64,000 nt of DNA from Streptomyces griseoruber (GTDB lineage: Bacteria; Actinomycetota; Actinomycetes; Streptomycetales; Streptomycetaceae), in NCBI RefSeq assembly GCF_001514205.1, contig NZ_KQ948789.1, forward strand, positions 23,117 through 87,116. The letters are read 5' to 3'. The position numbers and the translations under genes are program-made. Under the pieces are notes generated by a model. It searched no databases, was not told where the DNA came from, and saw only the letters and a list, made by a program, of their open reading frames with translations. Shown here in pieces: positions 23,855 through 31,629 of this stretch. Each line of letters begins with the position of its first letter. Position 1 is the first letter of the stretch.

Positions 23855-24762
23855 GTTCCGTCCTCTACGACACTCCCGGCCCCCGCGCCAGGCGGCGCAA
23901 TCTCGCCCTCTCGGTGGCCTTCGGCGTCCTCGTCGTGCTGCTGCTGTGGTGGATGTGGCAGAAGATGGACCAGAAGGACCAGCTCACCTCCGCCCTGTGG
24001 AAGCCGTTCACGGAGTCCGAGGCGTGGACGACGTATCTGCTGCCCGGCCTCGCCAACACGCTGAAGGCCGCGGCGCTGGCCATGGTGATAGCCCTTCCGC
24101 TGGGCGCGGTCTTCGGCATCGCCCGGCTGTCCGACCACCGGTGGGTACGGGTCGCGGCCGGCACGATGGTGGAGTTCTTCCGCGCCATCCCGGTGCTGCT
24201 GCTCATGCTGTTCGCCAACGAGTTCTACGCCCGCTCCACCGACGTCACCAGCGAGGACCGGCCCCTGTACGCCGTCGTCACGGGCCTGGTCCTCTACAAC
24301 GCGGCGGTGCTCGCCGAGGTCGTACGGGCTGGCATCCTGGCCCTGCCGAAGGGCCAGACCGAGGCGGCGTACGCCATCGGTCTGCGCAAGGGGCAGACCA
24401 TGAGCAGCATCCTGTTGCCGCAGGCGGTCACCGCGATGCTCCCGGCGATCGTCAGCCAGTTGGTGGTCATCGTGAAGGACACCGCGCTCGGCGGTGTGAT
24501 GATCGGCTTCACCGAGCTGCTGAACTCGCGTGGCACGCTCGCCGCCAACTACGCCAACGTGATCCCGAGCTTCATCGTGGTCGCGGTCATGTTCATCGTC
24601 CTCAACTTCCTGCTGACCAGCTTCGCGAGCTGGCTGGAGCAACGGCTGCGGCGCAGCAAGCGCAGCACCGGCGCGGTGCTCGGCGCGGAGAAGGTGGACG
24701 ACCTCAACGCGGCCGAGGTCGGCGGCAGCTACGGCACCGGCGCGGGCGGAGCCAGTTTCTGA
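23851..24762 (+). CDS. gluD: Glutamate ABC transporter permease GluD
   Basis: 303 residues, ATG overlapping the gluC stop by four bases. One N-terminal helix (LSVAFGVLVVLLLWWMW) plus the permease helices, with the EAA loop EVVRAGILALPKGQTEAAYAIGLRKG. The C-terminus is a charged tail of ~45 residues ending in Gly/Ala/Ser. Pairs with GluC to form the membrane channel of the importer. A strong intrinsic terminator follows 24 bases after the stop. Confidence 0.95.
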   Translation: MSSVLYDTPGPRARRRNLALSVAFGVLVVLLLWWMWQKMDQKDQLTSALWKPFTESEAWTTYLLPGLANTLKAAALAMVIALPLGAVFGIARLSDHRWVRVAAGTMVEFFRAIPVLLLMLFANEFYARSTDVTSEDRPLYAVVTGLVLYNAAVLAEVVRAGILALPKGQTEAAYAIGLRKGQTMSSILLPQAVTAMLPAIVSQLVVIVKDTALGGVMIGFTELLNSRGTLAANYANVIPSFIVVAVMFIVLNFLLTSFASWLEQRLRRSKRSTGAVLGAEKVDDLNAAEVGGSYGTGAGGASF

Positions 24763-24786
24763 CGCGTACTCAAGCGGAACGCCCCG

Positions 24787-24824
24787 GACGGAGGCAGTGG
24801 CGTATGCCGCTGCCTCCGTCTTTT
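24787..24824 (+). terminator. Intrinsic terminator of gluABCD
   Basis: A 15-base-pair stem (GACGGAGGCAG at 24787-24797 with CTGCCTCCGTC at 24810-24820, plus four inner pairs) closes on a GTAT loop and is followed directly by TTTT. This is one of the few hairpins in the window with a canonical U-tract. Confidence 0.93.
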
Positions 24825-25049
24825 GTCTGTCGTACCGGGACCTGCCCCGCACGTACCGTCGGTCGGCGACACGCGCCACGGGACGCCCCGTCTCTGGCCG
24901 GGACACATCGCTCCGCGCGCCACTGCCTTTCGTCGCTTGACGCAAACAACGACAATGGGTTGCATACGTTCTGTGATCGTGCACCCTGCTCCAACCTGTT
25001 GTTCACTCTCGTCCCCGAGGACACCGTCGAAGGCAGGGAGCGCCACGCC

Positions 25050-26651
25050 GTGGACCCGGTGATCATCGTCGGAGCGGGGCCGGTCGGCCTCACGCTCGCC
25101 CTGGCCCTGGCACGCCAGGAGGTGCCCTCGGTCGTGCTCGACGAGGGCCCCGGAAAGGACGAACCGCGGCTCGCGCGCACCGTCGTGCTGCGCGAGGACA
25201 CCGCCGCCCTCATGGAGCGGCTCACCGGGGTGCCCCTGGGCGAGGCGGGGATGCGCTGGTCGGGATGGCGGTCGATGCGGCGCCGGCAGGTGACGAACGA
25301 GGTCGTGTTCGGCGAGGGCGAACCCGCCCCGCTGCACATCGCCCAGCACGTGCTGACCGGCGCCCTGCGCACCGCCCTCGCGCGCGAGCGACTGGTCAAG
25401 ATCACCGTGGACAGCCGGCTGGACTCGGTCGAGCAGGAACCTTCCGGTGTGACCGCCCACACCCGCGGCCCCCGGGGCACCTGGTGGCGCGGCAGCCATC
25501 TGATCGGCTGCGACGGCCCCCGCTCCACGGTCCGCAAACTCCTCGACATCCGCTTCCCCGGCCGTACCGCGGTGGAGCGACACGCCGTGGCCGCACTGCG
25601 CGTGGAACTTCCGTGGGACGGCGAGGCGTTGCTCCATCGGACACCGCCGTGGCGCTCGTCCGGTCCCTCCGCCGGGGAGGTCACCGGACGCCCGCTGCCG
25701 GACGGCGTCTGGCGCCTGGACTGGCTGCTCCCGCCCGGCAAGGACCTGGTCACCCCCGAGCTGCTGGTGGCCCGCGTCCGCGAGACCCTGGCGGGCTGGA
25801 GCGAGGGCCCGACACCGGAGTACGAGCTGCTCGACACCGGCGTGCACACCGTGCACCACCGGCTCGCCCGCCGCTGGCGCGTGGGCCGGATCCTGCTCGC
25901 CGGCGACGCCGCGCACCTGCTCGGCGCACTCGGCACCCAGGGGCTCGACGAGGGGCTGCGGGACGCCGACAACCTCGCCTGGAAGCTGGGCCTGACCTGG
26001 CACCACGGTCCGCACGAGGCACTGCTCGACAGCTATCAGACCGAGCGCCGCGCGGTGGTCGCCGCCCGGCTGCGCGCGGCCGACCAGGTGCTGCCGCTGC
26101 TGCGCGGAAGCGGCGGCATAAGGTCGTACGTCCCCGGCGCGGCCCGCGGCCACGACGTGCTGCTCTCCGACGGCCACCTGGGACGCGGCCAGCTCGGCGC
26201 GCCGGGCACCTACGCCGGCTCGCCGCTCGCGCCGCAGCATCTGGAGGCGGAGGTGCCGGTGGACACGCCCCTCGGCTCGGCGGTCGAGGACGTGCGGGTG
26301 ACCGCCGAGGACGGTTCCTTCGTACAGCTGCGGGACCGGCTCGGCCGGGGCAGGCTGCTCGTCGTGCTGATCGCGCCGGGTACGGGTGTGTGGGAGCGCC
26401 GCCACTGGGTGAGCGCCGGGCTGATGCCCCGGCTGGCCGCCGCCGTGACGGCCCTGCCGACCCCGGCCGAGTTGCTCGTGGCCGAGAGCTACCCGGGCGC
26501 CGCCGCCCACACCGTGCTGCTGGTACGGCCCGACGGTCACCTGGTCACCGCGCTGAACGGGGTGCGCCCGGCCGACCTGTACGCGGCGGCGGAGGCGGCG
26601 GCGGGCGGAAAGGCGACGGAGGAGGCGACGGCGGGGTCGGCGGCGCAGTAG
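25050..26651 (+). CDS. FAD-dependent aromatic monooxygenase-like protein
   Basis: 533 residues from GTG at 25050, preceded by GGCAGGGAG. Class A flavoprotein monooxygenase architecture: dinucleotide-binding GAGPVGL at residues 8-14, the DG motif (CDGPRSTVR) near 155 and the second FAD motif GDAAHLLGALGTQGLDEGLRDADNLAWKL near 285-310 (given in part). A thioredoxin-like C-terminal domain follows, as in PheA/TfdB and the rifampicin monooxygenases. The substrate is unknown. It stands alone between the gluD terminator and an inverted repeat, so it is likely monocistronic. Lateral origin is not indicated by base composition. Confidence 0.93.
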   Translation: MDPVIIVGAGPVGLTLALALARQEVPSVVLDEGPGKDEPRLARTVVLREDTAALMERLTGVPLGEAGMRWSGWRSMRRRQVTNEVVFGEGEPAPLHIAQHVLTGALRTALARERLVKITVDSRLDSVEQEPSGVTAHTRGPRGTWWRGSHLIGCDGPRSTVRKLLDIRFPGRTAVERHAVAALRVELPWDGEALLHRTPPWRSSGPSAGEVTGRPLPDGVWRLDWLLPPGKDLVTPELLVARVRETLAGWSEGPTPEYELLDTGVHTVHHRLARRWRVGRILLAGDAAHLLGALGTQGLDEGLRDADNLAWKLGLTWHHGPHEALLDSYQTERRAVVAARLRAADQVLPLLRGSGGIRSYVPGAARGHDVLLSDGHLGRGQLGAPGTYAGSPLAPQHLEAEVPVDTPLGSAVEDVRVTAEDGSFVQLRDRLGRGRLLVVLIAPGTGVWERRHWVSAGLMPRLAAAVTALPTPAELLVAESYPGAAAHTVLLVRPDGHLVTALNGVRPADLYAAAEAAAGGKATEEATAGSAAQ

Positions 26652-26667
26652 GCGGACGGGTGACCGT

Positions 26668-26706
26668 ACTCACTGTCACTGTGCTGTCCGTATGGTGACA
26701 GTGAGT
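26668..26706. terminator. Perfect 12-bp inverted repeat after the monooxygenase gene
   Basis: ACTCACTGTCAC (26668-26679) pairs exactly with GTGACAGTGAGT (26695-26706) across a 15-base loop. It lies 17 bases after the monooxygenase stop, where a terminator is expected, but its right arm overlaps the -35 of the leader-peptide promoter, so an operator role is also possible. Confidence 0.6.
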
Positions 26707-26734
26707 TGACCGGCCACCACCGGCGTGGTGTACT
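26706..26734 (+). promoter_or_regulatory. Promoter of a leaderless leader-peptide transcript
   Basis: TTGACC (26706-26711), a 17-base spacer, and TGTACT (26729-26734). The GTG of the leader ORF begins seven bases after the -10, so transcription should start at or next to the initiation codon, giving a leaderless mRNA. Confidence 0.6.
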
Positions 26735-26741
26735 CCGGATC

Positions 26742-26828
26742 GTGACCGACACCGATGTGCGCCTGTGGCGGAGGGTCCATATGGACCTCGTCCGCTATGC
26801 GGGCTGCGTGTGTCGCCCCTCCTGCTGA
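26742..26828 (+). CDS. Cysteine-rich leader peptide upstream of cysteine dioxygenase
   Basis: 28 codons from GTG 26742 to TGA 26826-26828, too short for normal gene calling. The peptide contains a MDLVRYAG core and ends in GCVCRPSC: three cysteines in the last seven residues, the last directly before the stop. This matches the pattern of actinobacterial leader peptides with a (H/M)DL-R-A-C core that NCBI calls 'putative leader peptide'. An inner ATG at 26781 would give 15 residues. Between it and the dioxygenase start (26923) lies a GC-rich foldback (gcgtgcg 26850-26856 with cgcacgc 26888-26894, plus inner pairings). Likely function: ribosome-mediated sensing of Cys-tRNA. Confidence 0.78.
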   Translation: MTDTDVRLWRRVHMDLVRYAGCVCRPSC

Positions 26829-26922
26829 ACTCGCCCCCCTCTCCCACCGGCGTGCGCCGCCGAGGCGCCTGCGCGCCCGCGCGCCGACGCACGCTCCAGC
26901 GAACGTTCCCAGGACGGTGTCC

Positions 26923-27462
26923 GTGTCTGTCTCCCCCGTCGTGTCCCCCGGTGCGGCCCCCTCGCAGGCCCCGCCCACCCAGGCGGACCTCCTCGACTTC
27001 GTCCGGCGGACAGCCGCCGACACCGAGCTGGTCGCCTCCCTGCCCCTCGATCCCGAGGGCCGCACCTGGGTGCGCCTGGAGGGGCCCGGTGGCAGCGAGG
27101 CCTGGCTGATCGGCTGGCCTCCCGGCACCGGCACGGGCTGGCACGACCACGCCGACTCGGTGGGCGCCTTCGTGACCGCCCGGGGCGAGCTCAAGGAGTA
27201 CTCGCTCGCCGCGCGGCTGCCCACCGACGGCTGGAAGACCCTGGAGCTGACCGACGGCGTGGACCGGGAACGCACCCTGCCCGCCGGCCGGGGCCGCTCC
27301 TTCGGCCGCCACCACGTCCACGAGGTGCTCAACGAGTCGGGCGAGGAACACGCCGTCTCGGTCCACGCCTATTACCCGCCGCTGCCGCGCATCCGCCGCT
27401 TCAGCCGCACGGGGCAGGTCCTCCGCCTGGAGCAGGTCGAGCGCCCGGAGGACTGGCAGTGA
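26923..27462 (+). CDS. Cysteine dioxygenase (cupin fold)
   Basis: 179 residues from GTG at 26923, eight bases after AGGAC; a GTG at 26917 would lie too close to that site, and the frame back to 26755 runs over the leader peptide in another phase. Cysteine dioxygenase oxidises cysteine to cysteine sulfinate with Fe(II). The iron ligands are visible in GWHDHADSVGAF (two His near residues 65-67) and in RHHVHEVLN (third His near 125). The KEYSL strand follows the first motif. It overlaps the rhodanese gene by four bases. Expression is probably controlled by the cysteine-rich leader ORF upstream. Confidence 0.94.
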   Translation: MSVSPVVSPGAAPSQAPPTQADLLDFVRRTAADTELVASLPLDPEGRTWVRLEGPGGSEAWLIGWPPGTGTGWHDHADSVGAFVTARGELKEYSLAARLPTDGWKTLELTDGVDRERTLPAGRGRSFGRHHVHEVLNESGEEHAVSVHAYYPPLPRIRRFSRTGQVLRLEQVERPEDWQ

Positions 27463-27863
27463 GTGACGACAGCCCGCTCGGCATAGACGCGTTGCTCGAC
27501 CGGGTGCGTGCGGGGTACGCGCGCGTGGAGGCCCACGAGGCGTACGAGGCCGCACGCGCGGGTGAGGCGCTGCTCGTCGACATCCGGTACGCGGCCCTGC
27601 GCGAACGGGACGGTCTGATCCCCGGGGCCGTGGTCGTCGAGCGCAATGAACTGGAGTGGCGGCTCGACCCGCAGGGCAGTCACCGCCTCCCCGAGGCCAC
27701 TGGCCACGATCTCCGGGTCGTCGTGATCTGCAACGAGGGTTACGCGTCGAGCCTGGCGGCCGCCTCCCTGCACCAGCTCGGGCTGCACCGCGCCACCGAT
27801 CTGACCGGCGGCTTCCAGGCCTGGAAGGCGGCGGGACTGCCGGTGACACCCCAGGTGCATTGA
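27459..27863 (+). CDS. Single-domain rhodanese-like sulfurtransferase
   Basis: 134 residues; its GTG overlaps the dioxygenase stop (GTGA), so the two are cotranslated. Rhodanese fold with DIRYAALRERDGLIPGAVVVERNELEW (substrate-side motif, given in part) and the active-site loop VICNEGYASS, whose Cys would carry the persulfide. The C-terminal DLTGGFQAWKAAGLPV is standard. Coupling to a cysteine dioxygenase suggests a role in sulfite or sulfane-sulfur handling during cysteine breakdown. Confidence 0.93.
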   Translation: MSDDSPLGIDALLDRVRAGYARVEAHEAYEAARAGEALLVDIRYAALRERDGLIPGAVVVERNELEWRLDPQGSHRLPEATGHDLRVVVICNEGYASSLAAASLHQLGLHRATDLTGGFQAWKAAGLPVTPQVH

Positions 27864-27995
27864 TCACGAGCGTTGTCGACACCGGCAGGGCTTGATCATG
27901 GCGAAGACCTCCGGTGTGGTGGAGGTGTCGAGTCTTCACCGCACGGGGTCTTCGTGTTGTGGCCGCCGGAGAGGCGATGCTCCCGAGCCACGGCC

Positions 27996-28253
27996 CACAA
28001 GGGGATCCGGCGCCGGCGATCCGAGGGCGAGGCGGGCCTTGCCGATCGCTCCGGCAGGCCGCGCACGACGCCACACCGCACCGCGGCGACCGTGGAGGCC
28101 CGCGTCTGCCGACTGCGGCAGGCCCGCAAGCTCGGGCCGGCCCGCATCGGCCCCGTGCTGGGCCTGCACACCTGCAACCACCACCGCAGCCACACCGCAC
28201 TCGCAGGCCGGCCACCCGTCAGCCGTGTGCACAACGCTGCGGGTCGATACACC
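27996..28253 (+). pseudogene. IS481-type transposase relic with internal deletion
   Basis: One frame reads KGIRRRRSEGEAGLADRSGR (N-terminal helix-turn-helix part, compare RYRAEGEAGLADRSSRP of IS481 transposases). It continues through LRQARKLGPARIGPVLGL and then passes directly into NHHRSHTALAGRPPVSRV, which is the normal C-terminus of the same family. The catalytic DDE core of roughly 200 residues is missing, with the junction near 28165-28175. No start codon with a ribosome-binding site, no terminal inverted repeats and no in-frame stop at the usual place were found. It is an inactive remnant downstream of the permease gene. Confidence 0.8.
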
Positions 28254-28311
28254 TGGCCCCGGCGCACCGGCCGGTCCTCGGCCGCCGCTCCCCGGCCGCC
28301 GCCGCCCGGTC

Positions 28312-30846
28312 TCACTCCTTGGCCGTGGCCACCGTCACCGCGCGGACCCGCAGGGCTACCCGGCCGGGCAAGGAGGTGGCGACGAGGGCGAGCAGTCCGG
28401 CCACGGCGACCACGACCGCGTACACGAGCGGTGTGACCGCCGGTGCCGCGCGACCGGTCATACCGAGGCTGAAGGCGGTGAGGACCGCCAGGGCGATGGC
28501 GCTGCCCAGGGTCGTGGCCAGCAGGAGCACCGCCAGGGCCTCGGTGCGCAGCATGCGCAGCACCTGACGGCGGGTCGCCCCCGCGAGGCGCAGCAGCGCG
28601 AACTCCCGGACCCGTTCGGAGACCGACATCGCCAGCGTGTTGACCACGGCGATCGCCGTGAAGGCCAGGACGAGCCCCATCGCGAGCAGGTTGACCTCCG
28701 CGTTCGCCTGCTGCCGCTCGGCCTGGAGCGAGTCTGCGTCGGCCGGGGAAATCACCGTGAGTCCCGGGAACCTACGGAGCGTAGTCGCGAGTTGTGTCTG
28801 TGAGCGGTCCGTGCTGACGAGGAGGGAGGAGGAGAGCGGGTTGTCGACGTGGCGGGCGAGGAGGTCGTGCGCGAAGGTGAGGTCTCCGAAGCCGAGGCCC
28901 CTGGTATAGACGGCGGCGACGGTGAGGGTGGCGGGCGTGCCGTCGCCGAGCGTGAGCCTCAGGATGCTGCCGGGCGTCAAGTGAAGCTGGTCCGCGGCCA
29001 GTTCGCTGACGGCGATGGTGTCCTCGGTGAGCCTGGAGAGGGAGCCGGCGGTGACGTCGGGGTCCCAGGTGCGGGTGAGCCCGTCCGGGGTGACGCCCTG
29101 TGCCGCGTACTTGTCGAGGCCGACTCTGACGGTGGTCCGGACGACCTCGGTGACGGCGTCGTGTCCCGTACGGAGCTGTCGCGCCGCCTCGGCCGGGACG
29201 CCGGGTCCCCGGGAGGCGACGACCCAGTCGGCGCGGACGCCCTCGCGGGCCTGGGCTCGGGCCGCGTCACCGAGGGTGGGCTGCACGAACAGCACGGTGC
29301 AGGTCATGCCGATGAGCAGGGTGAGAGGAGTGACGACGGAGGCCATCCGGGCGGCGTTGCCGCGGAGGTTGGCGGTGGCGAGCCTGCCGCCGTGGCCGGT
29401 CAGCCGCAGCGGGCCGGACAGGACCAGCGCGGCCGCTGCGACCAGGAGCGGCCCGAGCAGGGCGACGGAGGTGGACAGGACGACGACGGCGAGGAAGGTG
29501 ACGGGCGTCGACGCGGGTTCGGTCCGCAGGGCGCTGAGCACGGCGACGAGCGCGGCGCCGCCGGCGAACAGCAGCAGACCGGCGAGGAGCCGGCCCCAGG
29601 CGGGTCGGGTGCGTTCGGTCCGGGCCTCGGCGAGCGCCTCGGCCGGCCGGATCCGGGCGACCCGCCGGGAGGCGATACGGGCGGCGGCCCAGGCCCCGAA
29701 CAGGGTCGCGGCGACGGCGGCGACCGGCGGGAGGACGCTGACGGTGTGCTGAAGCGTGGCGGGCACGGCGCCCAGGGCGACGAACCTGTCGTACAGCCGA
29801 CCGCCCAGCACCAGTCCGAGGCCTGCCCCGACCGTGCCGGCGGCCGCTCCGACGATCAGGGCCTCGCGGCCGAGGAGCCCGCGGATCTGTCCGGAGGTGG
29901 CGGCGACGGCCCGCAGCAGGGCGAGTTCGCGATGGCGCTGCTGGACGGAGAGCGCGAAGGTCCCGACGACCACGAGGACCGCCACCAGCAAGGAGGTGCC
30001 GCCCATCGCGCCGCCCATGCTGACCAGCCTGGTGCGGGCCGCGGCGGCGTCCAGGAACTCGACCGGGCCGCGGGCGCCACCGGTGCTGACCCGCGCTCCG
30101 GTGCCGTGCAGCGCCGTGGCCACGGCCTGCCGCAGCCGCTCCGGGTCGGTGCCCGTCTTCGGCACCACCCCGAAGGCGGTGACCTGGCCGGGGCGCGCGG
30201 CGAGGCGCCGGGCCTCCTCGGCGGAGAAGAAGAGGGAGGTCTGGTGGTGTACGGCCGTGGCGGGTGCCGCGATTCCGCAGACGCGGTAGGTGCGCGGGGC
30301 CTGCGTCGACTGGACGGTGAGGCGGTCGCCGGGTGCGAGGTGGGCGCGCTCGGCGAGGTCGCGGTCGACGACGACGTCGGTCGGCTTCGTGGGGGCGGCG
30401 CCCGTGGTGAGGCGGTACGGCGTCAGCGCGGCGGAGTCCCAGGCGTGGCCGTAGCCGGGCCTGCCTTCGGCTCCGGTGCCCGTGGATGTCAGGGGCTGGG
30501 CGAGGAAGGTGAGTTCGGGGACCACTCGGGCGGTGCCGGGCAGGGCGGCGATGGTCTTCCCGAGGTCGGCGGGGAGCCAGGCGCGCTCGGCGATGGGTTT
30601 GGCCTTGTGTTTGACCTTCGTCCTGCCCTTCTTGTGTGTGACGGTGGTCCGGTGGACGTTCTGGTCGGCGGAGACCACGATCGGCGCGGCCGCGTACCGC
30701 TCGGTGCGGATGGTGCCGCGCAGTCCCGTCTCCAGCAGGGTGCCGCACGCGGTGATCAGGGCGGCCGCGCACATGAGGGCGAGGAAGGCGCCGAGGAAGC
30801 CCGCCTTGCGGGCGCGGACGGTCTTCAGGGCGTAGCGCAGCATCAT
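28312..30846 (-). CDS. FtsX/MacB-type ABC permease (two FtsX domains)
   Basis: 844 residues; ATG at 30846 overlaps the regulator stop as ATGA. Begins MMLRYALKTVRARKAGFLGAFLAL, an N-terminal helix, then an extracytoplasmic domain and two blocks of three to four helices each carrying the FtsX signature (HRELALLRAVAATSGQI near residue 300 and REFALLRLAGATRRQV near 755). Such duplicated permeases work with a MacB/LolD-type ATPase to move substrates or transmit force across the membrane. No ATPase gene is adjacent on either side, which is unusual. It is cotranscribed with an ArsR-like regulator. Confidence 0.93.
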   Translation of the reverse strand: MMLRYALKTVRARKAGFLGAFLALMCAAALITACGTLLETGLRGTIRTERYAAAPIVVSADQNVHRTTVTHKKGRTKVKHKAKPIAERAWLPADLGKTIAALPGTARVVPELTFLAQPLTSTGTGAEGRPGYGHAWDSAALTPYRLTTGAAPTKPTDVVVDRDLAERAHLAPGDRLTVQSTQAPRTYRVCGIAAPATAVHHQTSLFFSAEEARRLAARPGQVTAFGVVPKTGTDPERLRQAVATALHGTGARVSTGGARGPVEFLDAAAARTRLVSMGGAMGGTSLLVAVLVVVGTFALSVQQRHRELALLRAVAATSGQIRGLLGREALIVGAAAGTVGAGLGLVLGGRLYDRFVALGAVPATLQHTVSVLPPVAAVAATLFGAWAAARIASRRVARIRPAEALAEARTERTRPAWGRLLAGLLLFAGGAALVAVLSALRTEPASTPVTFLAVVVLSTSVALLGPLLVAAAALVLSGPLRLTGHGGRLATANLRGNAARMASVVTPLTLLIGMTCTVLFVQPTLGDAARAQAREGVRADWVVASRGPGVPAEAARQLRTGHDAVTEVVRTTVRVGLDKYAAQGVTPDGLTRTWDPDVTAGSLSRLTEDTIAVSELAADQLHLTPGSILRLTLGDGTPATLTVAAVYTRGLGFGDLTFAHDLLARHVDNPLSSSLLVSTDRSQTQLATTLRRFPGLTVISPADADSLQAERQQANAEVNLLAMGLVLAFTAIAVVNTLAMSVSERVREFALLRLAGATRRQVLRMLRTEALAVLLLATTLGSAIALAVLTAFSLGMTGRAAPAVTPLVYAVVVAVAGLLALVATSLPGRVALRVRAVTVATAKE

Positions 30847-31487
30847 GACGGACCGGTCTCTCTTCTGTTGTGTGCCTGCTCGTGGGGGTCGGGGGCGGGG
30901 TGGGCGAACAGGCGGGTGAGGACGGTGCGTGCGCCGGGCGGGGTCTCGGTCTCGGTCTCGGGGCGCTTGTAGCGGTTGAGGAGGGCGATGTACTCCTCGA
31001 AGAACTCCCGGAGTTCGGGCAGCGTGAGCCGGATCGTCCCGCGCGAGTACGGGAAGGCGTCGGCCCAGGGGTCGCCGTCGGCCGCGCCCCGCTGGAGCCG
31101 CTCGAAGAGGTCCAGGTCGGCGGCGTAGGCATGGTGGTTCAGCTCGTCCATGACATGCCGCATCTCGGGGCTCTGGCGGCTGCGCGGCGGGAAGCGGCGA
31201 TCGCCGGGCACCACCCGCCACCAGCGCTCCCGGTGCGCGGACGGTGCCGCGTCCCGTGCCTCGGGAGGCTCCCCGCCGGTCTCCTCGACGAGACCGTGTC
31301 TGGCCAGTTCACGCAGGTGGTAGCTGGTGGATCCGGTGTTCAGGGCGAGGGCTCGGGCGAGGGTCGCCGAGGTGGCGGGGCCGTGCAGCGTCAGATGTTC
31401 GAGCATGCGCTGACGGCGGGGCTGGGCGAGTGCCTTGAGCGCGGCGAGATCACCGATCTCGACGGGCGTAGGAAGCGCTGGGGGCAT
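30843..31487 (-). CDS. ArsR-type winged-helix regulator
   Basis: 214 residues from ATG at 31487. Helix-turn-helix in residues ~15-75: ALAQPRRQRMLEHLTLHGPATSATLARAL, then TGSTSYHLRELARHGLVEE (each given in part), typical of ArsR-like transcriptional repressors that act on ABC exporters. The C-terminal ~120 residues form a helical ligand or dimer domain including ELREFFEEYIALLNRYKRPE. A 30-bp stretch of inverted and direct CTGTG/CACAG repeats lies just before its start and may be the operator. The frame extends to 31523, but those residues overlap the operator. Confidence 0.9.
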   Translation of the reverse strand: MPPALPTPVEIGDLAALKALAQPRRQRMLEHLTLHGPATSATLARALALNTGSTSYHLRELARHGLVEETGGEPPEARDAAPSAHRERWWRVVPGDRRFPPRSRQSPEMRHVMDELNHHAYAADLDLFERLQRGAADGDPWADAFPYSRGTIRLTLPELREFFEEYIALLNRYKRPETETETPPGARTVLTRLFAHPAPDPHEQAHNRRETGPS

Positions 31488-31492
31488 GCGTA

Positions 31493-31522
31493 CACAGTCG
31501 TCTGTGCACACCCGTCTGTGCA
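31493..31522. promoter_or_regulatory. Candidate operator of the ArsR-type regulator
   Basis: CACAG-TCGT-CTGTG (31493-31506) is a perfect dyad, and the nonamer GTCTGTGCA occurs at 31500-31508 and 31514-31522, 14 bases apart. The array lies 6 to 36 bases upstream of the regulator start, a typical autorepression position. Confidence 0.55.
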
Positions 31523-31629
31523 TTGCGGTGGCCCGGTGTCCTCAGCGGGGGTTTTCCCCACCCCCAGCCGCACTCGTCCGCGAAGAGGATCAGCGCACGT
31601 GTGTTTCCAGCCTTTCCGCTTTCACACCC

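Noticed and set aside
26755..26922. N-terminal extension of cysteine dioxygenase starting at 26755
   Set aside because: Overlaps the leader peptide in another frame, has no conserved residues, and a good ribosome-binding site supports the start at 26923.
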